Origin: Gymnodinialimonas sp. 202GB13-11
GTDB taxonomy: Bacteria; Pseudomonadota; Alphaproteobacteria; Rhodobacterales; Rhodobacteraceae
Reading direction: 5' to 3'
Assembly: GCF_040932485.1 (NCBI RefSeq)
Contig: NZ_JBFRBH010000001.1
Coordinates: 3,026,212-3,090,211 of the forward strand
DNA: 64,000 nt
The notes beneath the pieces are model-generated. The model was not told the DNA's origin. It ran no database searches and saw nothing but the letters and a program-made list of their open reading frames with translations. The position numbers and the translations under genes are program-made. Below are positions 1 to 7,709 of this stretch, in pieces. Position 1 is the stretch's first letter; each line of letters opens with the position of its first letter.

Positions 1-382
1 GCGACAAGGCCGCCCACTCGGCGCGCACCTCAGGGCTTGGCAGAACCGCATCGCCAAACCCGATCAAATCAAGGTCCATCACCCGCGCTTCCCAGCGGTT
101 GGCCCGCGTGCGCCCGAACTCTTCCTCAATACCGTGAAGGGCTTGCAGCAACGCTTCTGCCGAGCGGCGCCACATCACACGCATCGCGGCATTGACGAAA
201 TCAGGCCCCGAACCTGCCGGGAAGGCAGGGGTGGAAAACAATCGGCTCCGCACCGCGCCCGGCCCACAAATCGCCTCGAGTCGATCCATCGCCAGCGGCA
301 CGCTGTCTTCCGGCGGAATGTCGCCCGAAGGCAGGTTCGCGCCTAGCGCAATCAAGCCAGTCGTCGTGTCACCTGTATACAT
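1..382 (-). CDS. folK: 2-amino-4-hydroxy-6-hydroxymethyldihydropteridine pyrophosphokinase (partial)
   Basis: Folate biosynthesis: HPPK transfers pyrophosphate from ATP to the hydroxymethylpterin before condensation with pABA. The gene runs off the left edge, so only about 127 N-terminal residues are visible. The start IALGANLPSG, the segment FSTPAFPAGSGPDFVNAA, the segment EEFGRTRANRWEARVMDLDL and the following LIGFGD match the pterin- and ATP-binding motifs of HPPK (family knowledge). ATG ending at 382 is chosen because GGGGCAGG lies about 9 bases upstream; an in-frame GTG four codons earlier has no room for a ribosome site. It is divergent from the NYN gene, sharing a roughly 130-bp promoter region. 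Confidence 0.9.
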   Translation of the reverse strand, partial: MYTGDTTTGLIALGANLPSGDIPPEDSVPLAMDRLEAICGPGAVRSRLFSTPAFPAGSGPDFVNAAMRVMWRRSAEALLQALHGIEEEFGRTRANRWEARVMDLDLIGFGDAVLPSPEVRAEWAALS

Positions 383-511
383 GCCGTATTGCACCTGCCC
401 CGTCGAACATCCATATTGGCATGCATCCCGTGCCGCGGGCGCCCGGCCTCACTCTCCGGACATTACTTTGCTTGCGGTGCATTACACTCACTCACGGGCT
501 TTGGACATATT

Positions 512-1084
512 ATGTTTTATCGTGACGAACGTTTGGCGCTGTTTATCGACGGCTCCAACTTATACGCCGCTGCAAAAGCGCTTGGATTCGACATCGACTA
601 CAAGCTGCTGCGGCAGGAATTCATGCAGCGCGGCAAACTCCTGCGGGCCTACTACTACACCGCCCTGCTTGAGAATGATGACTATTCGCCGATCCGGCCA
701 CTGGTCGACTGGCTGCACTATAACGGCTTCACCATGGTCACCAAACCGGCCAAGGAATTCACCGACAGCCAGGGCCGCCGCAAGGTCAAAGGCAACATGG
801 ATATCGAGCTGACGGTCGATGCCATGGAAACCGCCGAGCATGTTGATCACATCGTCCTGTTCTCAGGCGATGGCGATTTCCGGCCTCTGGTCGAAGCGCT
901 CCAGCGCAGAGGGTGCCGCGTCTCCGTGGTCTCCACGATCCGGTCGCAGCCTCCGATGATCGCCGACGACCTGCGCCGGCAGGCCGACAATTTCATTGAG
1001 CTGGAAAGCCTCAAGGACGTAATCGGCCGCCCGCCACGTGAGCCTCGTCCGATGGACGACCACGCGGAAGAAGCCGTCGAATGA
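512..1084 (+). CDS. NYN domain protein (LabA/DUF88 family)
   Basis: A 190-residue protein of the NYN/PIN-like LabA (DUF88) family, whose members are predicted metal-dependent RNases. The conserved acidic residues are visible: D13 in LFIDGSNLY, D97 and D103 in GNMDIELTVD, and D120/D122 in LFSGDGDFRPL. The C-terminal tail after residue about 180 is acidic and probably disordered. The start at MFYRDER is preferred over longer in-frame extensions because homology begins there; upstream translation is low-complexity and lacks family motifs. Its stop overlaps the next gene by ATGA, so the two are translationally coupled. The substrate is unknown. Confidence 0.85.
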   Translation: MFYRDERLALFIDGSNLYAAAKALGFDIDYKLLRQEFMQRGKLLRAYYYTALLENDDYSPIRPLVDWLHYNGFTMVTKPAKEFTDSQGRRKVKGNMDIELTVDAMETAEHVDHIVLFSGDGDFRPLVEALQRRGCRVSVVSTIRSQPPMIADDLRRQADNFIELESLKDVIGRPPREPRPMDDHAEEAVE

Positions 1085-1542
1085 TCCGTCGCCTGGGCGC
1101 AATCGCGGCTGCGGCGCTGATCATCGGCGCCCCGGCAGCATTGGCCCAGGATGAACAGGTCTGCTCCAGCACAGGTGCCGCCGCCACCGATGAAAGCTAC
1201 ACCACCTTCGCCGCTCAGGCCTTCCTGAACAGCGAATGGGGCCAACCGGATGAGACCATTGCCACGGTCACACCCGGCGACCATGAACGCATCATCACTG
1301 AAGGCGAAGATCCCACACTTTACCCCGGTGCGTTTGTCAAAACCTCCTCTGGGCGCATGTTGCATGTCACCACGTTCGGCGATGTGCAGGGCGGCGGTCT
1401 GATCCCCTACCATCGCGTGGGTGTTGTCAGGTCCGCCGATGTGCAGGGTATCCTTGCGCTGACAGCCTGTGGCGAGGTCTATTTTCACACCTGGACGCAG
1501 CCGAGCTTCCTTTCGCAATTCACTTGGCCGGAGCCGGGCTGA
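1081..1542 (+). CDS. Secreted protein of unknown function
   Basis: A 153-residue protein with a clear Sec signal peptide (basic MIRR, hydrophobic core AAAALIIGAPAALA, likely cleavage after ALA, about residue 22). The mature part has two cysteines (in EQVCSS and LTACGEV) that could form a periplasmic disulfide. No catalytic motif or family is recognised. It starts inside the stop codon of the NYN gene (ATGA), which implies coupled translation of a cytoplasmic nuclease-like protein with an exported protein. Confidence 0.75.
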   Translation: MIRRLGAIAAAALIIGAPAALAQDEQVCSSTGAAATDESYTTFAAQAFLNSEWGQPDETIATVTPGDHERIITEGEDPTLYPGAFVKTSSGRMLHVTTFGDVQGGGLIPYHRVGVVRSADVQGILALTACGEVYFHTWTQPSFLSQFTWPEPG

Positions 1543-1550
1543 CCGACCAC

Positions 1551-2054
1551 TCAGGGCTTCGCCCCCAACGCGACCAAACCCAAGCCTGTCAACACCAACG
1601 CCCCGCCCGACGCGCATGTCCGCACGATGTTAAAGGTCTGCCATCTGGGTGAATATTCAGTCCAGATCGCGCGCGCAGCTTCGACATCAGTAGGCACCAC
1701 CACCTCAGCCAAAGCCTCGTTCATCGGCACGTTGACCATCATGGTCAGGACCAACCCGCCAACTAGATAGAGCACACCGGCAACGGCAAAGATCCGGCCC
1801 GCGCGCCTGTTGCCAGCGCCATACGCCAAGGCCCCCGTCACAAACAGGGCAAAGGGCGTGCCAAAGAAAGCCGGTGCAAATACCGCGTTTCGCACGCTCG
1901 CATTCATCCCCTGCATCGCCTCGATCGCCACGCGCGGATCAATTGCGTCCAGCCCCCACATGGTCGAACAAACCCAGGCGTAGAAAAACCCGAAAATCGC
2001 ACCCACCAGCAGCAGCGACAGGAATGCGAAGCCATACGTCGTTGTGGTCATCAT
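1551..2054 (-). CDS. DUF1772 (anthrone oxygenase-like) membrane protein
   Basis: A 167-residue inner-membrane protein with four predicted helices (roughly residues 7-29, 55-78, 85-107 and 145-163). The layout and the region with NVPMNEALA and IWTEYSPRWQTFNIVRT fit DUF1772 proteins, some of which are called anthrone oxygenases; no enzymatic function is established for this bacterial group. ATG ending at 2054 has an AAAGGAAAG site just upstream. It is divergent from the tetR gene across 86 bp containing two matching palindromes, so it is the likely main target of that repressor. Confidence 0.75.
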   Translation of the reverse strand: MMTTTTYGFAFLSLLLVGAIFGFFYAWVCSTMWGLDAIDPRVAIEAMQGMNASVRNAVFAPAFFGTPFALFVTGALAYGAGNRRAGRIFAVAGVLYLVGGLVLTMMVNVPMNEALAEVVVPTDVEAARAIWTEYSPRWQTFNIVRTCASGGALVLTGLGLVALGAKP

Positions 2055-2070
2055 ACTTTCCTTTCAATAA

Positions 2071-2088
2071 CCGTAATCTGCATTACGT
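2071..2088. promoter_or_regulatory. Putative TetR operator 1
   Basis: CCGTAATCTGCATTACGT contains GTAAT and ATTAC separated by 4 bases. It lies between the divergent DUF1772 and tetR genes, nearest the DUF1772 start. A second copy with the same geometry follows 35 bp away. Assignment to TetR is inference. Confidence 0.6.
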
Positions 2089-2105
2089 CTTGCGATAACC
2101 CGTAA

Positions 2106-2123
2106 CCGTAATTACGATTACAG
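2106..2123. promoter_or_regulatory. Putative TetR operator 2
   Basis: CCGTAATTACGATTACAG repeats the GTAAT-N4-ATTAC layout of the site at 2071-2088, 18 bp before the tetR start codon. Its position suits autoregulation. The same pattern recurs upstream of lysE at 9047. Confidence 0.6.
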
Positions 2124-2140
2124 ATCAAGAGGGAAGGCAC

Positions 2141-2728
2141 ATGAAACCGGACAAACAAGAAGAACGCCGCACTCAGATCGAGGATGCCGCCTACAGGATG
2201 CTCGGCGAAAGGGGCTATTCCGGCACGTCGATGCAGGCGATTGCCAAGGCCGCCAAGGCCTCCAACGAGACGCTCTACAATTGGTATGGTGACAAGAAGG
2301 GTCTGATGGCCGCGCTCATCGCCCGCAACACGGAGGTCGTGCGCGCGGCACTCGCGGAAAACGACGCCGACGACCCGCTAGACCAACTCGCCCGCCTTGG
2401 CCCCATCCTGCTCGGCATGGTGCTCGGCCCCCGCGCCGTGGCCCTCAACCGCGCCGCCGCCGCCGATCCCTCTGGCGATCTGGGCCGCGCGATTTCCGCA
2501 GGCGGGCGAGAGGTCGTCGCCCCCATGATCACCGCGATCATGGCCCGTGCCATAGCCGAAGGCCCGCTACACGGCACAGCTGAGGATCTCGCCCAACTCT
2601 ACCTCACTCTCCTGATAGGAGACCTGCAAATCCGCCGTGTCACCGGCGCAATGGACGTGCCTACATCTGAATTTTGCAGGGACCGCGCGGCAGGGTCCCT
2701 GCATCATATTCAAAACCTAACCCGATAG
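2141..2728 (+). CDS. TetR/AcrR family transcriptional regulator
   Basis: A 195-residue regulator. Residues about 8-55 form the TetR helix-turn-helix (IEDAAYRMLGERGYSGTSMQ, followed by KAAKASNETLYNWYGDKKGL). The rest is an all-helical ligand/dimerisation domain with no recognisable ligand signature, resembling AefR-like C-terminal domains. ATG at 2141 follows AGAGGGAAGG. The divergent DUF1772 gene and the two palindromes between them indicate a local repressor that probably also controls itself. It converges on the cytochrome b561 gene with only 9 bp between stops. Confidence 0.88.
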   Translation: MKPDKQEERRTQIEDAAYRMLGERGYSGTSMQAIAKAAKASNETLYNWYGDKKGLMAALIARNTEVVRAALAENDADDPLDQLARLGPILLGMVLGPRAVALNRAAAADPSGDLGRAISAGGREVVAPMITAIMARAIAEGPLHGTAEDLAQLYLTLLIGDLQIRRVTGAMDVPTSEFCRDRAAGSLHHIQNLTR

Positions 2729-2737
2729 CGGCCCGGC

Positions 2738-3262
2738 TCAGCGGCCCGACACCATCCGCGTCAGCGTCCGATCTTTCAGGATCAGATGGTGATAAATCGC
2801 CGCCCCTGCGTGCAGCAAGATCGCCGCCGCAATCAGACGACCGCCGATCCCATGGGCCGCCCGTGGTGGCAAATCGGCAAGCTCCGGCATCGGCGCCGTG
2901 CCAAATATCGCGTCCGGCAGGCCCGACATCACCGACATCGCAATACCGCTGGCCAGCATCACGAAGATCAGCAGATATAACGCCCGATGCGTCCAATGCG
3001 CCGCTGTTTCCTGCCACGCTGGCACACCGCCGACGGGCCCGGGCTTGCGATCAAACCGCAACCACCAGATCAGTCGGAAAACGGTCAAAAGCAGAACAAA
3101 CACCGCCACCGGCACATGCACGCTCCAGGCCGATAGCTTCACCTCCGGGTCGGTGGCAAAACCGGCCCGAAACCCACTCCCGACAAGTGTGATAATCAGC
3201 AGCGCACTGGCCCAATGGATCAATCGGGCCATGCCGCCATAAGTCTCGGCTGTGCTTTTCAT
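2738..3262 (-). CDS. Cytochrome b561 family protein
   Basis: A 174-residue four-helix membrane cytochrome. Histidines suitable for haem ligation are present in the helices: RLIHWASALL (helix 1), SVHVPVAVF (helix 2), HWTHRALYLL (helix 3) and AAHGIGGRLIAAAILLHAGA (helix 4). This pattern matches bacterial CybB-type cytochrome b561, which exchanges electrons with quinones in the inner membrane. It lies 12 bp downstream of an EF-hand protein gene on the same strand and is probably cotranscribed with it. Confidence 0.85.
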   Translation of the reverse strand: MKSTAETYGGMARLIHWASALLIITLVGSGFRAGFATDPEVKLSAWSVHVPVAVFVLLLTVFRLIWWLRFDRKPGPVGGVPAWQETAAHWTHRALYLLIFVMLASGIAMSVMSGLPDAIFGTAPMPELADLPPRAAHGIGGRLIAAAILLHAGAAIYHHLILKDRTLTRMVSGR

Positions 3263-3274
3263 CGCGCCGCCCTC

Positions 3275-3763
3275 CTAGAGGTCTGGCCGAATGGCGGCGC
3301 GCATGGCCACCATAATCGGGAAGCTCTGGATGAATTCCTCCGGCGTCAGCAGCCCATCGTTGTCCAGATCGGCGCGCCGGAAATCATGGGCCATCGCAAA
3401 ACGCATTTCCGGCTCGGTCATCTCTCCGTTGCCATCGCGGTCCCAGAAAGCGAACACCACCCGCGACGCGGTTGCGAAATTGTCCAGCCGACCTTCGGCT
3501 TCGGCAATGCGCGCAAATCCCGGGTCCCAGCTTGTGAACTCCTCATACGTCACTCCGCGATCGCCATTGCTGTCCATGCCTGCAAAGACGCTGTCGCGGA
3601 ATGCCTCCATGTCACCGGCGTGGATCGACCCGCGGTTCGTCGTATCGATGGTTGCAAACAGGGTCTCGCCCAGCACCCGGCCCTCCTGCCCCTGCGCGGC
3701 AATCGGCCCTGAAAGCGCTGCCGTGATCAGCGCGGCGGTTAAAATCGGTGTTCGGATATTCAT
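3275..3763 (-). CDS. Exported EF-hand calcium-binding protein
   Basis: A 162-residue protein with an N-terminal signal peptide (MNIRTPILTAALITAALSGP followed by IAAQ). Several EF-hand loops follow: DSNGDRGVTYEEF, DRDGNGEMTEPEM and DLDNDGLLTPEEF are canonical, and DTTNRGSIHAGDM is a weaker first hand. The protein should bind calcium in the periplasm. Such proteins in Rhodobacterales often precede a membrane redox protein; here cytochrome b561 follows 12 bp later. A direct partnership is inference. Confidence 0.8.
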   Translation of the reverse strand: MNIRTPILTAALITAALSGPIAAQGQEGRVLGETLFATIDTTNRGSIHAGDMEAFRDSVFAGMDSNGDRGVTYEEFTSWDPGFARIAEAEGRLDNFATASRVVFAFWDRDGNGEMTEPEMRFAMAHDFRRADLDNDGLLTPEEFIQSFPIMVAMRAAIRPDL

Positions 3764-3792
3764 TGCTGTTCTCCCATCGACTCACTTGGTAG

Positions 3793-3804
3793 GGTTACAT
3801 AACC
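3793..3804. promoter_or_regulatory. Inverted repeat between the EF-hand and marR genes
   Basis: GGTTACATAACC has 5-base arms around CA. It sits 15 bp before the first marR start codon and 30 bp upstream of the EF-hand gene, in the divergent promoter region. It is a candidate MarR operator; the motif alone is not diagnostic. Confidence 0.4.
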
Positions 3805-3818
3805 TGACAATTATTTAC

Positions 3819-4277
3819 ATGGCAACTATTAATATGGAAGCTAAATCTCTCTCTGCGCCGCACTCCATCGGACGCCAGCTCAACTTCGCGGCCTCAACGG
3901 CCTCAGCTGTATGCAATCAGCTGCTGGAACCCCACGGCCTTACGCTCGCGCAATGGGCGGTTCTGGTGGTGCTTTGGCGAAATGGCGAGGCGAGCGTGAA
4001 AGACATCGCGGCGCTCACCGGCAACGCCCCGCCCGCCGCCTCTCGCATCGTGGATCGCATGGTCGCCGCCGATCTGGTGGAACGGCGCCAAAACCCGACG
4101 GACCGACGCGCGGTGTCCGTTGCCCTGACCGAAAAGGGCGAAGGCCTGCGCCCCCTCCACGACATCTACGAACAGGTAAACGCGGTCATGCTGGCCGATC
4201 TGTCCGAGGCCGAGGCAGAGACCCTTTTTGCCCTTCTGGCCCGTGTGCAGGCGTCAGGGCGCAATTGGATGAAGTGA
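3819..4277 (+). CDS. MarR family transcriptional regulator
   Basis: A 152-residue winged-helix regulator. The recognition region SVKDIAALTGNAPPAASRIV and the wing RRQNPTDRRAVSVALTEKG (about residues 62-110) are typical MarR features. Start choice is uncertain: ATG at 3819 and ATG at 3834 are both in frame and neither has a good ribosome site, so the mRNA may be leaderless or weakly translated. A much longer in-frame extension exists upstream but overlaps the EF-hand gene antisense and is rejected. The ligand and targets are unknown; the divergent EF-hand/cytochrome b561 unit is the nearest candidate. Confidence 0.85.
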   Translation: MATINMEAKSLSAPHSIGRQLNFAASTASAVCNQLLEPHGLTLAQWAVLVVLWRNGEASVKDIAALTGNAPPAASRIVDRMVAADLVERRQNPTDRRAVSVALTEKGEGLRPLHDIYEQVNAVMLADLSEAEAETLFALLARVQASGRNWMK

Positions 4278-4358
4278 CAGGTCGACAGGCGGGAAAACAG
4301 TTGAACCAAAGGTTAACAGATTAAGATTATGATTTACTAACAGTGACTTAACCCCTCC

Positions 4359-4372
4359 GCTCACGCGTGAGC
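4359..4372. repeat. 14-bp perfect palindrome
   Basis: GCTCACGCGTGAGC is self-complementary over its full length. It sits 8 bp beyond the stop codon of the peroxiredoxin-like gene and 82 bp beyond marR, between convergent genes. No T-tract follows on either strand, so it is not a classical terminator. Confidence 0.45.
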
Positions 4373-4380
4373 AGCCCGCC

Positions 4381-4917
4381 TCAAACCGGCCCCTCATACT
4401 CGCCCCGAGCCGGGTAATTCTTCTCGATGGCGAAATCGACCGCCCCCAGAAGCTCCCGGAAATGGGGTCGTACAAACGGCATCGTCTGCACGCTCATATA
4501 GTAGAGCGTCTGGTCGGGATTGATCAGGAACAGCCCCGGCTCCGCAAACAGCGCAGGCTCCTCGATCCCAATGGAAGTCTTGCCCCGTGAGGTGGAGATA
4601 TAAAGCCCCCATTCCCGCGCTTTGGCGAGCGGCAGGTCATAGCCAAACCGTAGCTTGGTTGCGCCGATCTTTTCCTTCATCCCCGCCGCGCGCTCCTCGC
4701 CATCGCTGGAAATCGCCACCGAAGCGATCCCTCGCTCAGCGAACTGATCCACCAACTTCTCAAACTCCGTCAGATAAGTCGCGCAAATCGGGCAATGCAG
4801 CCCCCGATAAAAGCACACGACTGTCCCGCGCTCTGACGTCTCAGCAGACAGATCAAACGTCCCACCGCCCACAAGCGGCAAGGAGAGGTCAGGGGTTTTC
4901 TGGCGGGGCATCAACAT
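4381..4917 (-). CDS. Peroxiredoxin-like (AhpC/TSA family) protein
   Basis: A 178-residue thioredoxin-fold protein. The active region VVCFYRGLHCPICATYLTEF carries a C42-P-I-C45 pair, as in the peroxiredoxin-like family that has a CxxC in place of the single peroxidatic cysteine of classic AhpC. The C-terminal half (FVRPHFRELLGAVDFAIEKN) is typical of that subgroup. The role is probably reduction of peroxides or a thiol-disulfide reaction in the cytoplasm. The start ending at 4917 is chosen because AAAAGGAA lies about 9 bases upstream; an upstream ATG lacks this. Confidence 0.8.
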   Translation of the reverse strand: MLMPRQKTPDLSLPLVGGGTFDLSAETSERGTVVCFYRGLHCPICATYLTEFEKLVDQFAERGIASVAISSDGEERAAGMKEKIGATKLRFGYDLPLAKAREWGLYISTSRGKTSIGIEEPALFAEPGLFLINPDQTLYYMSVQTMPFVRPHFRELLGAVDFAIEKNYPARGEYEGPV

Positions 4918-5034
4918 GGGCGGGTTCCTTTTCCAAGCGTTTCGCCCATCCAAACCACGCCCGAAACCCGCCGTCTATTCCGCACCATCGCAGAGCCCCC
5001 CGCGCACAATCGCGCAGAGGACTTGCCACGGGAC

Positions 5035-5493
5035 CTACAGCCTTTTCGCCAAGGAAATACGGTCCTCACCTTCCGCCCAAAAGTCGCGCACGACGCCCTC
5101 GATGCGGTAGCCAACCGATTGATAGAAGGCCACTGCCGGGATCTGCGCGACGTCGCTTGAGGTATCAACCACCAGCAACCGACCGCCCATTTCCCGCACG
5201 GCATCCTCGGTCGCCCGCACAAGACCCTGCCCAACCCCGCTACGATGCAAAGCGGGGGACACGGCGAGAGCCTTCATATTCCATACCGCATCGGCCAGCT
5301 CTTCAGCGCGGGTGAAGGACAGGCCAACGGGCACGCCATCGCGCAGGGCAGTGATCCAAAGCTGATCCTGAGCCCCTTCCAGAAAGGGCGCGATCAGCTC
5401 TGGCAGCATGTCGCCGGGAAACAAAGTGGCATCGGCGATCTTTGAAAGGTCAGTCACGTGATCCGGCTGAGCCGGCATGTAGATCATGGTCAT
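5035..5493 (-). CDS. GNAT family N-acetyltransferase
   Basis: A 152-residue GCN5-related acetyltransferase. The acetyl-CoA pyrophosphate-binding motif appears as ALAVSPALHRSGVGQGLVRA (motif A, with R/Q-x-x-G-x-G/A), followed by AVAFYQSVGYRIEGVVRDFW, the typical GNAT C-terminal strand. The acceptor substrate cannot be predicted. ATG ending at 5493 or 5487 are both plausible starts; no strong ribosome site separates them. No neighbour suggests a pathway. Confidence 0.75.
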   Translation of the reverse strand: MTMIYMPAQPDHVTDLSKIADATLFPGDMLPELIAPFLEGAQDQLWITALRDGVPVGLSFTRAEELADAVWNMKALAVSPALHRSGVGQGLVRATEDAVREMGGRLLVVDTSSDVAQIPAVAFYQSVGYRIEGVVRDFWAEGEDRISLAKRL

Positions 5494-5717
5494 GGTATGT
5501 CTCGGAACTTGAAAGTGGCCGAGGTGAGGACCATCGGCACAGAAAAAACGACCCATCGCGCATCTGCGTTGGGAAGACAGTGGATATGTCCGTAGCCGCC
5601 GAGCTGGGGCAGCAATACCCCCGCCGCACTATTATCGCAACTCCACCGCCTGCGCCGATGCACCACTTTACGCCTCACCCGTGAAGCCTTACCTCTGAGA
5701 CGACAGGAGACGCGACC

Positions 5718-6668
5718 ATGACCAAGCCCCCCCTCACGCTCTACCTCGCCGCCCCGCGCGGCTTTTGCGCAGGCGTGGACCGTGCCATCAAGATCGTGGA
5801 GATGGCATTGGAGAAATGGGGCGCGCCCGTCTACGTCCGGCACGAGATCGTCCACAACAAATACGTGGTCGACGACTTGCGTGCCAAAGGGGCCGTGTTC
5901 GTCGAAGAGCTTGAAGAATGCCCCGATGACCGCCCCGTCATCTTCTCGGCCCATGGCGTCCCGAAATCCGTGCCCGCCGCCGCCCAGGCGCGCGAGATGG
6001 TCTATGTCGACGCCACCTGCCCGCTGGTGTCCAAGGTCCATATAGAGGCACAGCGCCATGCCGATAACGGCCTGCAGATGATCATGATCGGACACAAGGG
6101 CCACCCCGAAACGGTCGGCACTATGGGCCAGTTGCCCGAGGGCGAGGTCCTTTTGGTGGAAACTGTCGAAGACGTCGCCACCGTCGAAGTCCGCGATCCT
6201 GCGAAACTCGCCTTCGTGACGCAGACAACCCTCTCCGTGGATGACACCGCCGACATCGTCGCGGCCCTGCAGACCCGCTTCCCCGCCATCGTAGGCCCCC
6301 ACAAGGAAGACATCTGCTACGCCACGACCAACCGGCAGGAAGCCGTAAAGGCCATGGCCCCGAAGGCTGACGCGATGCTGGTCGTCGGTGCGCCGAATTC
6401 CTCCAACTCCAAGCGCCTTGTCGAGGTGGGCGCCCGCGCAGGCTGCAACTATTCGCAGCTCGTCCAACGCGCGTCCGACATTGACTGGCGCGCATTGGAG
6501 GGGATCACGTCGCTTGGCATCACCGCGGGCGCCAGCGCGCCCGAAGTCCTGATCGAGGAGGTGATCGGCGCGTTTGAGGATCGTTTCGACGTGACCCGCG
6601 AGCTGGTCGAAACCGCCGTCGAAAACGTTGAATTCAAAGTCCCCCGCGTTCTGCGCGAACAGGCATGA
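5718..6668 (+). CDS. ispH: 4-hydroxy-3-methylbut-2-enyl diphosphate reductase
   Basis: Last enzyme of the MEP isoprenoid pathway, reducing HMBPP to IPP and DMAPP with a 4Fe-4S cluster. The three cluster cysteines are at C17 (PRGFCAGV), C101 (DATCPLVSK) and C200 (EDICYATTN). The substrate-binding HEIVHN, SAHGVP and NSSNS motifs and the TQTTLS segment are also intact. Its 316 residues fit the family. A strong AGGAG site precedes ATG at 5718. It overlaps the next gene by 4 bp, and ispE lies elsewhere in the window at 25743. Confidence 0.97.
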   Translation: MTKPPLTLYLAAPRGFCAGVDRAIKIVEMALEKWGAPVYVRHEIVHNKYVVDDLRAKGAVFVEELEECPDDRPVIFSAHGVPKSVPAAAQAREMVYVDATCPLVSKVHIEAQRHADNGLQMIMIGHKGHPETVGTMGQLPEGEVLLVETVEDVATVEVRDPAKLAFVTQTTLSVDDTADIVAALQTRFPAIVGPHKEDICYATTNRQEAVKAMAPKADAMLVVGAPNSSNSKRLVEVGARAGCNYSQLVQRASDIDWRALEGITSLGITAGASAPEVLIEEVIGAFEDRFDVTRELVETAVENVEFKVPRVLREQA

Positions 6669-7021
6669 ACGCCGCCGCGCTGCACCCTTCCGTCGCCGCA
6701 CTCAAGGCACTGGGACGGCCGCTCACCGACGATGATCCTGACCTGATCGCAACAGCCCATCCGCTGACCGACGAACTGCCCGCCAACCCGAATGCGGCCG
6801 AGGTCGAAGCCCTGCTCGGGTTGATGCCTGCAAACGGTGATACCGGCCACGGCCTGAACTGGTCCATCCTGCACTGCATCGAGGCCTCGCCCGATTGGCC
6901 CCTCTGGGATCTCATCGCCGAGCCCGACCACGAATGGCACACGATCCTACGCACCCGTCTGAAGAATGGCGGCTATACCCCTCCGAAAGCATCATTCCTT
7001 AAACGTCTGTTCGGGGGCTGA
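6665..7021 (+). CDS. Hypothetical protein coupled to ispH
   Basis: A 118-residue soluble protein with no recognised domain. The N-terminal half is acidic and rich in Asp, Ala and Pro; the C-terminal third contains [14 protein letters not shown] and ends in the basic stretch [11 protein letters not shown]. It begins within the stop codon of ispH (ATGA) and ends 3 bp before the next gene, so it is part of a coupled operon. Its function is unknown. Confidence 0.7.
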   Translation: MNAAALHPSVAALKALGRPLTDDDPDLIATAHPLTDELPANPNAAEVEALLGLMPANGDTGHGLNWSILHCIEASPDWPLWDLIAEPDHEWHTILRTRLKNGGYTPPKASFLKRLFGG

Positions 7022-7024
7022 TCC

Positions 7025-7663
7025 GTGTCAGAAATCATCTACGTCTATTCCGCCCATTCCGCCTATGCCTATCTTGGTTCCGCTGAGCTGATGCGCATTG
7101 CTGCCGCCCACAATGCCAAGATCATACACCGCCCGATCCTCCTGTCGCCCGTGGTTGAGCATCAAGGCAGTCAGCCTTTCGCCGACCGCACGCAAGCCCA
7201 TGTCGACTACTTCTTCGGGCGCGAGATTGAACGGTGGGCGGAATATCGCAACGTGCCGATCATCAATCATCGCCCAACGTACCACGATGCGGATTACAGC
7301 CTCGCCTCCGGAATGATCCTCACCTTGGGTGAGTCCGGACCAGCGGTGGACGATTTGGTGCACCGCCTGCTGGAGGCTCATTGGCGCGACGACATCGACT
7401 TGTCTGATAGAGACGCATTGGCGGATGTCGCAACAGCCGCAGGCCATGATGCGCGCGCCCTGCTGATCAAGGCGGGGTCTTCTGCTGTTCAGTCCCGCCT
7501 CAAGGCCAACAACGATTGGGCCGTTTCGCAAAGCGTCTTCGGCTCCCCGACGTACATTGTCGACGGCGACCCGTTCTATGGGCAGGACCACCTGGGACTT
7601 GTGGAGCGGGCGTTGCAGACCCCTTTCGCACCATCCACTTGGCGCAACCCACCGGTAGGATGA
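7025..7663 (+). CDS. DsbA-fold isomerase (2-hydroxychromene-2-carboxylate isomerase/GST kappa-like)
   Basis: A 212-residue member of the DsbA-like thioredoxin-fold family that includes HCCA isomerase. The N-terminal strand-loop VYSAHSAYAYLG lacks a CxxC and instead has the Ser-containing loop typical of the glutathione-dependent isomerase group. The C-terminal motif VFGSPTYIVDGDPFYGQDHL is the family hallmark (cis-Pro region plus the F-x-GQDRL-like end). The start is GTG at 7025, three bases after the preceding stop. The substrate is probably an aromatic or epoxide degradation intermediate, but no degradation genes adjoin it. Confidence 0.8.
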   Translation: MSEIIYVYSAHSAYAYLGSAELMRIAAAHNAKIIHRPILLSPVVEHQGSQPFADRTQAHVDYFFGREIERWAEYRNVPIINHRPTYHDADYSLASGMILTLGESGPAVDDLVHRLLEAHWRDDIDLSDRDALADVATAAGHDARALLIKAGSSAVQSRLKANNDWAVSQSVFGSPTYIVDGDPFYGQDHLGLVERALQTPFAPSTWRNPPVG

Positions 7664-7709
7664 CGCAAACACGCTTGTTGTGTCGGGCCTGAGCGGCCAC
7701 ACTTCCGCC

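Noticed and set aside
3291-4277. Very long marR reading frame reaching back over the EF-hand gene
   Set aside because: The extra 170 residues are antisense to a convincing EF-hand gene and show no domain; MarR similarity starts near 3819.
5490-6701. 403-residue minus-strand open frame opposite ispH
   Set aside because: Antisense shadow of a conserved gene caused by high-GC third positions; no motif.
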